5,506 nucleotides of DNA from assembly GCA_021811025.1 (NCBI GenBank), contig JAJZPX010000148.1:1-5506 (forward strand), in the 5' to 3' direction. A program made the translations under genes and the position numbers. This document shows positions 1-4,870 of the stretch, in pieces; the stretch's first letter is position 1, and each line of letters opens with the position of its first letter. Source of the stretch: Actinomycetes bacterium (GTDB lineage: Bacteria > Actinomycetota > Coriobacteriia > Anaerosomatales > JAJZPX01). The notes below the pieces were generated by a model, which was given only the letters and a program-made list of their open reading frames with translations, did no database searches and was not told the DNA's origin.

Positions 1-1
1 C

Positions 2-328
2 CTCGGGGCGAGCGACCGGCGGCTCATCTTCCGCCACATCATGCCGAACGCCGTCGCGCCCATAGTCGTGTACGCGACGATGTCCATCGGCGGTGCGATC
101 CTGACCGAAGCGGCGTTGAGCTTCCTTGGCCTGGGCATACTGCCGGACCCCGTGAGCAACCCGAACGCGGTCTCGTGGGGCCGGATGATCGCCGACGGCC
201 AGATGTACCTGACGTCGAACCCGGGCATCGTGCTCTGGCCCGGGCTCGCCATCCTGTCGACCGTGCTCGCGTTCACGCTGCTCGGCGACGGTATCCGCGA
301 CGCCCTCGACGTGAAGATGAAGGACTAG
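2..328 (+). CDS. Peptide/nickel-type ABC transporter permease, DppC/OppC family (3' part only)
   Basis: This is the last 108 residues of an inner-membrane permease; the 5' part lies before the window. Sequence: the fragment opens with the second half of the EAA cytoplasmic loop, G2 followed by I13-M14-P15, which is where this family docks on its ATPase. A hydrophobic stretch follows (about residues 17-46) ending in the family-typical SFLGLG. Next come a short periplasmic loop with SWG (58-60), a last membrane helix (about 75-94), and the usual LGDGIRDALD tail. Family knowledge: DppC/OppC pairs with DppB/OppB to form the translocation pore for di- or oligopeptides, and in some members nickel or other solutes. 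Context: its stop is 3 nt before an OppD-type ATPase gene, so it belongs to the same operon. The family is secure; the substrate cannot be decided, so no symbol is given. Confidence 0.93.
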   Translation, partial: LGASDRRLIFRHIMPNAVAPIVVYATMSIGGAILTEAALSFLGLGILPDPVSNPNAVSWGRMIADGQMYLTSNPGIVLWPGLAILSTVLAFTLLGDGIRDALDVKMKD

Positions 329-331
329 CCG

Positions 332-1354
332 ATGGCCGATCACCTGCTGAAGGTCGACGACCTCAAGATGCACTTCCACACGCGCGACGGTGTCGTGAAG
401 GCCGTCGACGGAGTGAGCTACACGCTGGATCCCGGCGAGACTCTCGGCGTGGTCGGCGAGTCGGGGTCGGGCAAGTCGGTCACGGCGCTGACGATGATGG
501 GCCTCGTGCCCATGCCGCCGGGCAGGGTAGAGGGCGGGGACGTGACGTTCAAGGGGCGCTCTCTCATCAACATGCCGGAGGACCAGCTGCGAGCGATCCG
601 CGGCAACGAGATATCGATGATCTTCCAGGACCCGATGACGTCGCTGAACCCGGTGTACCGCATCGGCCGGCAGATCGGCGAGCCGCTTCGCATCCACAAG
701 GCGGCGTCGAAGAATGAGGCGAGGGCGCGCGCGATCGAGCTGCTGGGGCTGGTCGGTATCCCGCACCCCGAGAAGAGGGTCGACGACTACCCGCACCAGT
801 TCTCCGGCGGCATGCGCCAGCGCGCGATGATCGCGATGGCGCTCGCGTGCGATCCCGACATCCTCATCGCCGACGAGCCGACGACCGCGCTCGACGTGAC
901 GATCCAGGCGCAGATCCTCGATCTCGTGAAGGAGATGCAGCAGCGAACCGGCTCCGCGATCGTCATGATCACCCACGACCTCGGCGTTGTGGCGGACATG
1001 GCGGATCGCGTGCTGGTCATGTACGCCGGCAAGCCCGCGGAGTACGGTGCGCTCGACGAGATCTTCGGAGACCCGCTGCACCCGTACACCTGGGGGCTGA
1101 TGGACTCGATCCCGCGGGCCGGAATGACCCAGAAGTCCGTTCTGTGCCCGATCAATGGGCAGCCGCCGAGCCTGATCGACGTGCCGAGCGGTTGCGCGTT
1201 TCACCCGCGGTGCCCCTACGCCCAGGAGCGCTGCCGCGCTGAGGTGCCCGCGTTCCGCTCGATCCGCGACGGTCACGGAGCGTCCTGCCACTTCGCGGGC
1301 GAGGCCGGGTTCGTCCGCGGATGCTCGCTCGATATGGAGCCGGAGGCGGTGTGA
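332..1354 (+). CDS. oppD: Peptide ABC transporter ATP-binding protein, OppD/DppD type
   Basis: This 340-residue protein is one of the two cytoplasmic ATPases that power peptide uptake. All ABC motifs are intact: Walker A GESGSGKS (42-49), Q-loop Q99 in IFQDPMTSLNP, signature FSGGMRQR (157-164), Walker B ILIADEP with D181 and E182, and switch H215 in ITHDLG. The C-terminal oligopeptide-transporter extension carries C288, C294, C301 and C319, the cysteine pattern that can hold an Fe-S cluster in DppD-type proteins. The length is normal for the family. The start at 332 follows GAAGGA (319-324) with a 7-nt spacer. The gene sits 3 nt after the permease and its TGA overlaps the next ATG by one base, so it is translated within one operon. 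OppD rather than OppF is inferred from gene order and from the first-ATPase sequence MTSLNPVYRIG. The transported solute (dipeptide, oligopeptide or nickel) is unknown. Confidence 0.95.
   Translation: MADHLLKVDDLKMHFHTRDGVVKAVDGVSYTLDPGETLGVVGESGSGKSVTALTMMGLVPMPPGRVEGGDVTFKGRSLINMPEDQLRAIRGNEISMIFQDPMTSLNPVYRIGRQIGEPLRIHKAASKNEARARAIELLGLVGIPHPEKRVDDYPHQFSGGMRQRAMIAMALACDPDILIADEPTTALDVTIQAQILDLVKEMQQRTGSAIVMITHDLGVVADMADRVLVMYAGKPAEYGALDEIFGDPLHPYTWGLMDSIPRAGMTQKSVLCPINGQPPSLIDVPSGCAFHPRCPYAQERCRAEVPAFRSIRDGHGASCHFAGEAGFVRGCSLDMEPEAV
1342..1346 (+). promoter_or_regulatory. Ribosome binding site fixing the oppF start at 1354
   Basis: GGAGG lies 7 nt before the ATG at 1354, inside the last codons of oppD. 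An in-frame ATG also occurs at 1321 and would add 11 residues. The RBS spacing and the family-typical start MGEPLLKVTDL favour 1354. This makes a TGATG stop-start junction with a one-base overlap, typical of translational coupling. Confidence 0.85.
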
Positions 1355-2361
1355 TGGGCGAGCCCCTGCTGAAGGTCACCGACCTCATCAAGCACTTCCC
1401 CGTCGAGCAGGGCGTGCTCGCCTCGCGGCTCTCCGGCAAGGTCAAGGCGGTCGACGGCGTGAGTTTCGAGGTCGCGAAGGGCGAGACGCTCGGGCTCGTG
1501 GGCGAGTCGGGCTGCGGCAAGTCGACGACGGGACGCTGCCTCATCCGGCTGACCGAGCCGACTTCGGGCTCGATCGAGTTCGAGGGGCGCGACGTGCTGG
1601 CGTTGAAGGGCCGCGATCTTAAGGCGTACCGGCGCGACGTGCAGGTCATCTTCCAGGACCCGTACGCGAGCCTCAACCCGCGGTTCACCATCGGCGAGAT
1701 CGTCGCGGAGCCGCTCACGATCCACGGCGTCGGGACGCGGCGGGAACGCGTCGCCAAGGCCAAAGAGCTGCTCGACGTCGTCGGGCTCAACCCGGAGCAC
1801 ATCGTGCGCTACCCGCACGAGTTCTCCGGCGGCCAGCGGCAGCGGATCGGGATCGCTCGCGCGCTCGCGCTTCAGCCGAAGCTCATCGTGTGCGACGAGC
1901 CGGTCTCCGCGCTCGACGTCTCGATCCAGGCGCAGGTGCTCAACCTGCTCGACCGCCTGCAGGACGAGTTCGACCTCACCTACGTCTTCATCGCGCACGA
2001 CCTCTCCGTCGTGCAGCACGTGTCCGACCACGTCGCCGTGATGTACCTCGGCAAGATCGCGGAGATCGCCGACTGGCGGCAGCTGTACGAGGCGCCGTCG
2101 CACCCGTACACGCAGTCGCTGCTCTCGGCCGTGCCGTTGCCGGACCCTGAGGTGCAGCGTTCGCGGGAGCGCATCGTGCTCGCCGGGGACCCCCCGAGCC
2201 CGATCGACCCGCCCGGCGGGTGCCGCTTCCACACGCGCTGCCCCATCGCGCAGGAGATCTGCAGCCGCGAGGAGCCGGAGCTGCGCGAGGTGACGGCAGG
2301 GCACAGGGCAGCGTGCCACTTCGCGAAGCCGTACCCGATAGAGCTCGAGAGGACCGCGTAG
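1354..2361 (+). CDS. oppF: Peptide ABC transporter ATP-binding protein, OppF/DppF type
   Basis: This 335-residue protein is the second ATPase of the peptide importer and is expected to heterodimerise with the OppD-type product. Motifs: Walker A GESGCGKS (50-57), Q-loop Q101 in IFQDPYASLNPR, signature FSGGQRQR (157-164), Walker B LIVCDEP with D181 and E182, and switch H215 in IAHDLSVV. The PYASLNPR Q-loop and the insertion after the first strand (residues about 17-29) are typical of OppF/DppF. The C-terminal extension carries C290, C296, C303 and C321, the same spacing as in the partner, so both subunits keep a possible Fe-S site. The length is normal. The start is chosen at 1354 from the GGAGG at 1342-1346. 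It is the last gene of the operon: a GC-rich hairpin and then a tRNA gene follow. The symbol reflects the family; the substrate is not resolved. Confidence 0.95.
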   Translation: MGEPLLKVTDLIKHFPVEQGVLASRLSGKVKAVDGVSFEVAKGETLGLVGESGCGKSTTGRCLIRLTEPTSGSIEFEGRDVLALKGRDLKAYRRDVQVIFQDPYASLNPRFTIGEIVAEPLTIHGVGTRRERVAKAKELLDVVGLNPEHIVRYPHEFSGGQRQRIGIARALALQPKLIVCDEPVSALDVSIQAQVLNLLDRLQDEFDLTYVFIAHDLSVVQHVSDHVAVMYLGKIAEIADWRQLYEAPSHPYTQSLLSAVPLPDPEVQRSRERIVLAGDPPSPIDPPGGCRFHTRCPIAQEICSREEPELREVTAGHRAACHFAKPYPIELERTA

Positions 2362-2377
2362 GGTTGGGCCAAGGCTC

Positions 2378-2398
2378 GGCCTGGGGCCGGCTCAGGCC
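2378..2398 (+). terminator. Possible GC-rich hairpin terminator after the transporter operon
   Basis: GGCCTG (2378-2383) pairs with CAGGCC (2393-2398). The stem extends inward by a G-T and a G-C pair to leave a 5-nt loop. It begins 17 nt after the oppF stop. No T-run follows, so it would be a stem-only terminator or simply an mRNA 3'-end stabiliser. A second weaker stem (AGGCC 2394-2398 with GGCCT 2404-2408) competes for the same bases. The position is suggestive; the function is inferred. Confidence 0.4.
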
Positions 2399-2441
2399 TC
2401 TCGGGCCTCAGGCGAGTACGTGTGGCGCCCGGCGGGGAAAC

Positions 2442-2450
2442 TGATATACT
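2442..2450 (+). promoter_or_regulatory. Extended -10 promoter of the tRNA-Leu gene
   Basis: TGATATACT reads as an extended -10 element (TGn plus TATACT, five of six matches to TATAAT). It is one of the few AT-rich spots in the region. No convincing -35 hexamer is visible 16-18 nt upstream, which is compatible with an extended -10 promoter. Transcription would start near 2457, giving a leader of about 22 nt before the tRNA. The region 2362-2441 holds no gene. Confidence 0.6.
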
Positions 2451-2476
2451 GTCGCTCGCTGCGCTGCAGGCGACAG
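2449..2476. repeat. Inverted repeat between the -10 box and the tRNA
   Basis: CTGTCGC (2449-2455) and GCGACAG (2470-2476) are perfect 7-bp inverted repeats separated by 14 nt. The left arm overlaps the last two bases of the -10 box and the right arm ends 2 nt before the tRNA. Because the left arm lies upstream of the predicted start of transcription, it is unlikely to form a full RNA hairpin from this promoter. It could be a DNA operator or chance in GC-rich sequence. Confidence 0.35.
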
Positions 2477-2478
2477 CC

Positions 2479-2565
2479 GTCCGAGTGGTGGAATGGCAGA
2501 CACGCTAGCTTGAGGTGCTAGTGCCCGTTACGGGTGTGGGGGTTCAAATCCCCCCTCGGACACCA
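2479..2565 (+). tRNA. tRNA-Leu, anticodon GAG
   Basis: A complete 87-nt type II tRNA. The acceptor stem GTCCGAG (2479-2485) pairs perfectly with CTCGGAC (2555-2561), followed by discriminator A2562 and an encoded CCA (2563-2565). The D arm has stem GTG (2488-2490) with CAC (2501-2503). The anticodon stem CTAGC/GCTAG (2505-2509 and 2517-2521) closes the loop TTGAGGT, with anticodon GAG at 2512-2514. The long variable arm contains the stem CCCG/CGGG (2524-2527 and 2531-2534). The T arm is GGGGG/CCCCC around TTCAAAT (2538-2554). Anticodon GAG reads the leucine codons CUC and CUU, and CUC is heavily used in the neighbouring genes. The sequence closely resembles bacterial tRNA-Leu(GAG) genes. It is transcribed alone from its own promoter. 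Confidence 0.97.
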
Positions 2566-2576
2566 ATCGTCATGAC

Positions 2577-2596
2577 GGGGCCCCGAAAGGGGCCCT
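2577..2596. terminator. GAAA-loop hairpin between tRNA-Leu and the convergent gene
   Basis: GGGCCCC (2578-2584) pairs with GGGGCCC (2589-2595) around a GAAA tetraloop, with a further G-T closing pair at 2577/2596. It begins 12 nt after the tRNA CCA end and is followed by only two T residues. On the minus strand the same stem lies about 12 nt after the stop of the convergent membrane-protein gene, with a TTTC loop. It most likely ends tRNA transcription and may act in both directions, although neither side has a long T-tract. Confidence 0.7.
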
Positions 2597-2607
2597 TAGC
2601 CTCTCGC

Positions 2608-3885
2608 TCAACGCCGCGGCGTCAGCCACCGGCGCCTCGCCCTGGGCGGGTGCCACTCGCACCGCAGGCCCGTGGCGCCCCGCGGACCCAGCACCTCCTC
2701 GACGTTCTCGCGGCCCCTGACCGACTCCAGCTCGTCGCCGCCCTCGCGCCACAGCGCGAGCTCGATCTCGGGCCGCCCGCCCCACTCGTGATCGTAGTAG
2801 ACGAGCGACGCGATCCTGTCCCACGTGCGCCGTCGCGCCGCCTCAAGCTCCGCACGCTCCGCCGCTCCGAAGCGCTCGTCGCCAGGCAGCGAAAACAGCA
2901 CGTAGTGGTAGACGGTATCCCCGCGCATGATGCGGAGCAGCAGCTCGTCCTCCGCCTCGTCGAGATAGCCCAGGAGAGTCGGGACGACGTCGTTCGCTAT
3001 GGGGAGTGCCGCCAGCTCGTCCAAGGCACACGAGGTGAGCAGGTCGAGCGCGAGGAGCAGCAGGTTCTCGAGCACCTCTTGACGTACGAGCGCCCCGTAC
3101 GAACGGTCGCCGGACAACAGGAGGAGCCGGCCGAGGTAGTGCGGCGACTGGTCGGCGAGCGCGGGGGAGAAGAGAGGGTTCGGCACGCTCGTCCCCGCCG
3201 CCCTGCGCCCCGCTGCGTCCATCGCGTAGGTGACGGCGAGGGGCGAGGCGCACGTGTACAGCGCCTCGGCGAGCGGCGTCACGGCCTCCGGCTCGTCCTG
3301 GACTCGCTCGATGGTCGTGTTCCAGAACTGGTAGACGGCGTCGGAACCGTCGGACGCAAACAGGAGCAGACAGGCCTTGCGAAACGTGTCGACGTCGTGC
3401 CGGTCGAGGGCCGTGAGCGCCATGTGATACAGCTCGCGCCCGCTTTCCACACGCAGCTCCGGGTGCGTCACCATCTCATCGAAGAACCGGTCCAGCGAAA
3501 CGCTGCGGGGACGGGAGCGGATGTACCAACCCAGCACCACGAGGCTCGCGGCGAACAGCGCAACCATGACGTCCGAGAACTGGTACCAAGCCAGCAGGAT
3601 GAGCACCGCGGGCGCCAGCGAAGCGATTGCGAGCAGAGCGTACGTCAGCTTCGTCCCCCGGTCCCACAGCACTAAGAACCGGACCGGCAGCGCGTACGGC
3701 TGCAGCTGCGTGAACAGGATGTTCGCGGTGAGCACGAGCGCGAGGATGGCCGCGGCGGCCTGTGTGATCGCGCTCAGAAGGAACTGCCCCTGCGCCTGGT
3801 CGACTCGCACGCCTAGGACGCCGAGGATGGAGAGCGGCACCTGCGGGGCCGCTGCGGCGGCTGAACCGGTGAGCGGCAAGGTCAT
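2608..3885 (-). CDS. Unrecognised multi-pass membrane protein with large soluble C-terminal region
   Basis: A 425-residue protein whose family I cannot name with confidence. Visible features: a short Ala/Pro-rich N-terminus, then about three membrane helices (roughly residues 36-58, 79-100 and 104-122), ending in a positively charged YIRSRPR at the membrane exit. The remaining 300 residues are soluble and look mainly alpha-helical, with acidic and Leu-rich stretches (for example LENLLLLALDLL, 272-283, and DEAEDELLLRI, 309-319). The tail is Arg-rich (PRARRRW). The first helix pair (ITQAAAAILALVLTANILFTQLQ) resembles the membrane entry of DUF2254-like hypothetical proteins, but this is only an impression. 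The start at 3885 is chosen over an in-frame GTG at 3900 because GGAGG (3895-3891) precedes the ATG by 5 nt. It is a single gene, convergent with tRNA-Leu and divergent from the radical SAM pair. No catalytic motif is visible. Confidence 0.8.
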   Translation of the reverse strand: MTLPLTGSAAAAAPQVPLSILGVLGVRVDQAQGQFLLSAITQAAAAILALVLTANILFTQLQPYALPVRFLVLWDRGTKLTYALLAIASLAPAVLILLAWYQFSDVMVALFAASLVVLGWYIRSRPRSVSLDRFFDEMVTHPELRVESGRELYHMALTALDRHDVDTFRKACLLLFASDGSDAVYQFWNTTIERVQDEPEAVTPLAEALYTCASPLAVTYAMDAAGRRAAGTSVPNPLFSPALADQSPHYLGRLLLLSGDRSYGALVRQEVLENLLLLALDLLTSCALDELAALPIANDVVPTLLGYLDEAEDELLLRIMRGDTVYHYVLFSLPGDERFGAAERAELEAARRRTWDRIASLVYYDHEWGGRPEIELALWREGGDELESVRGRENVEEVLGPRGATGLRCEWHPPRARRRWLTPRR

Positions 3886-3890
3886 GGGCA

Positions 3891-3895
3891 CCTCC
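3891..3895 (-). promoter_or_regulatory. Ribosome binding site fixing the membrane-protein start at 3885
   Basis: Read on the minus strand, GGAGG is followed by a 5-nt spacer (TGCCC) and then ATG at 3885-3883. The in-frame GTG at 3900 lies upstream of this site and would itself contain the RBS within its coding sequence, so the ATG is the better start. Confidence 0.75.
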
Positions 3896-3941
3896 AACAC
3901 CGGTCTCTACCCGCCAGCTGCCCGTGGCTCCCGCGCTCGGG

Positions 3942-3947
3942 TATCCT
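3942..3947 (+). promoter_or_regulatory. Possible -10 box of the radical SAM operon
   Basis: TATCCT (four of six matches to TATAAT) lies 28 nt before the ATG at 3970, giving a predicted leader of about 15 nt that includes the RBS. No good -35 is seen at the proper distance. It sits in the 84-bp divergent intergenic region (3886-3969), which must also hold the minus-strand promoter; I could not place that one. Confidence 0.3.
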
Positions 3948-3960
3948 GAGAGGGCGCAGT

Positions 3961-3965
3961 GGAGG
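3961..3965 (+). promoter_or_regulatory. Ribosome binding site of the radical SAM-like gene
   Basis: GGAGG (within GGAGGTGAG) lies 4 nt before the ATG at 3970. It is the only strong Shine-Dalgarno site near the 5' end of this reading frame and supports that start. Confidence 0.8.
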
Positions 3966-3969
3966 TGAG

Positions 3970-4863
3970 ATGCTGGAATTCATCGAGGTGCCGCTCGGGC
4001 ACGGAGGCGCCGTCACGTGCGGGCGGTGCGGCAGGAGCGAGGCGGCCGACTACCGCCGGGCCTTCGACATTACCGCCGAGGTGCAAGCGGCGTGCGCTGC
4101 TTGGGGAGGGAAGCCCGGGCCGAACGTCGCGCTCACCGGTCCCGAGCCGTTCCGCCACCCGGAGCTCGACACGCTGCTCGCGTCCGCGGCCCGCGCGGGC
4201 GTGAAGCGCCTGCGGCTCGACACCGACGGCGCGGCGCTGGCTCACTCCGGGAACGCCGCCGCTGCGCTCTCGGCCGGCGTGCGGCACGTCCGCGTGCGCC
4301 TCCTCGGCGGCTCGCCCGGCGTGCACGACGCGCTTGCGAGCGCTCCCGGCGGGCAGGAGCGCGCCCTGCGGGGGATGCGTGAGTTCGCCGAGGCCGCCGA
4401 GCGTGCGGGCGTGCGCGTCGCCGTCTCGGCGCACGTGCCCGCGTGCAGGCACAACGTGAGCGACTTGCCCGCGGCCGTCACGGCGGCGGTCGAGGCGGGC
4501 GCCCGCCACGTCGTCGTCGACGTGGCCGACCCCTCTCTCGACGTAGCCGCGGCGATGCCGTGGCTTGCCGCTGCCTGCGACAGCGGCACCGTGAACTCGG
4601 CGTGGGTCGAGCTCGCCGGAGTGCCGTACTGCCTCGCCGGCGCGTACGCGCTGCACCTCGTCCCGCTGATGCGTCCCGTCGTGCCGCTCGCGAGAGGCGA
4701 CCGTTGCACCTCGTGCCTGCTCACCGAGGTCTGCGGCGGCGTGCTCGAGGGCGCGGCGCCGCAGGTGAAGGCGGCGCTCGCGCCGCCTTCCGACGAGGAG
4801 CGGCTCGTGGAGAGCATACGGCGCGCGTACCTCGCGCCGACAGGGCCGGGGGAGCTGGAGTAG
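3970..4863 (+). CDS. Radical SAM-like protein with substituted first cluster cysteine and C-terminal auxiliary Fe-S motif
   Basis: This 297-residue protein has the layout of a radical SAM enzyme, but its cluster motif is incomplete. Where CX3CX2C is expected, residues 13-20 read GAVTCGRC: C17 and C20 match the second and third cysteines and G13 replaces the first. Other core features remain: TGPEP (56-60) in place of the usual GGEP, DTDG (84-87) in place of TNG, GVHD (117-120) in the region where many members have HD, and N162-DL (165-166) after the fourth-to-fifth strand region. C221 (in VPYCLAG) and C246-X2-C249-X5-C255-GG resemble the SPASM/twitch-type auxiliary [4Fe-4S] binding set. The gene lies just upstream of a B12-type radical SAM gene, so the two are probably co-transcribed. 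It may be a non-catalytic partner, a carrier of the auxiliary cluster, or an enzyme using a variant cluster site. The fold assignment is an inference from motif order; the substrate is unknown. Confidence 0.75.
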   Translation: MLEFIEVPLGHGGAVTCGRCGRSEAADYRRAFDITAEVQAACAAWGGKPGPNVALTGPEPFRHPELDTLLASAARAGVKRLRLDTDGAALAHSGNAAAALSAGVRHVRVRLLGGSPGVHDALASAPGGQERALRGMREFAEAAERAGVRVAVSAHVPACRHNVSDLPAAVTAAVEAGARHVVVDVADPSLDVAAAMPWLAAACDSGTVNSAWVELAGVPYCLAGAYALHLVPLMRPVVPLARGDRCTSCLLTEVCGGVLEGAAPQVKAALAPPSDEERLVESIRRAYLAPTGPGELE

Positions 4864-4870
4864 GGTGCCC

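Noticed and set aside
1321..1353. An upstream in-frame ATG that would add 11 residues to OppF
   Set aside because: It has no suitable RBS and would overlap oppD by 34 nt. GGAGG at 1342-1346 is placed correctly for the ATG at 1354.
1273..2319. A 348-codon open frame on the minus strand, antisense to oppF
   Set aside because: The overlapping plus-strand frame has every ABC ATPase motif. The antisense translation is a charged, low-complexity shadow.
2362..2478. Possible small gene or second RNA between oppF and the tRNA
   Set aside because: No start codon with an RBS and no second tRNA-like fold is visible. The stretch is explained by a hairpin and the tRNA promoter.
2568..2577. CGTCATGACG, a perfect 10-bp palindrome directly after the tRNA
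   Set aside because: It is short and overlaps the edge of the terminator hairpin. No second copy, direct repeat of the tRNA 3' end or integrase gene is present, so there is no support for an attachment site.
2515..3675. A 386-codon open frame on the plus strand starting inside tRNA-Leu
   Set aside because: It begins within the tRNA and runs antisense to the membrane-protein gene. Its product is Arg/Gln/Val-rich with no plausible domain, whereas the minus strand shows clear membrane helices and an RBS.
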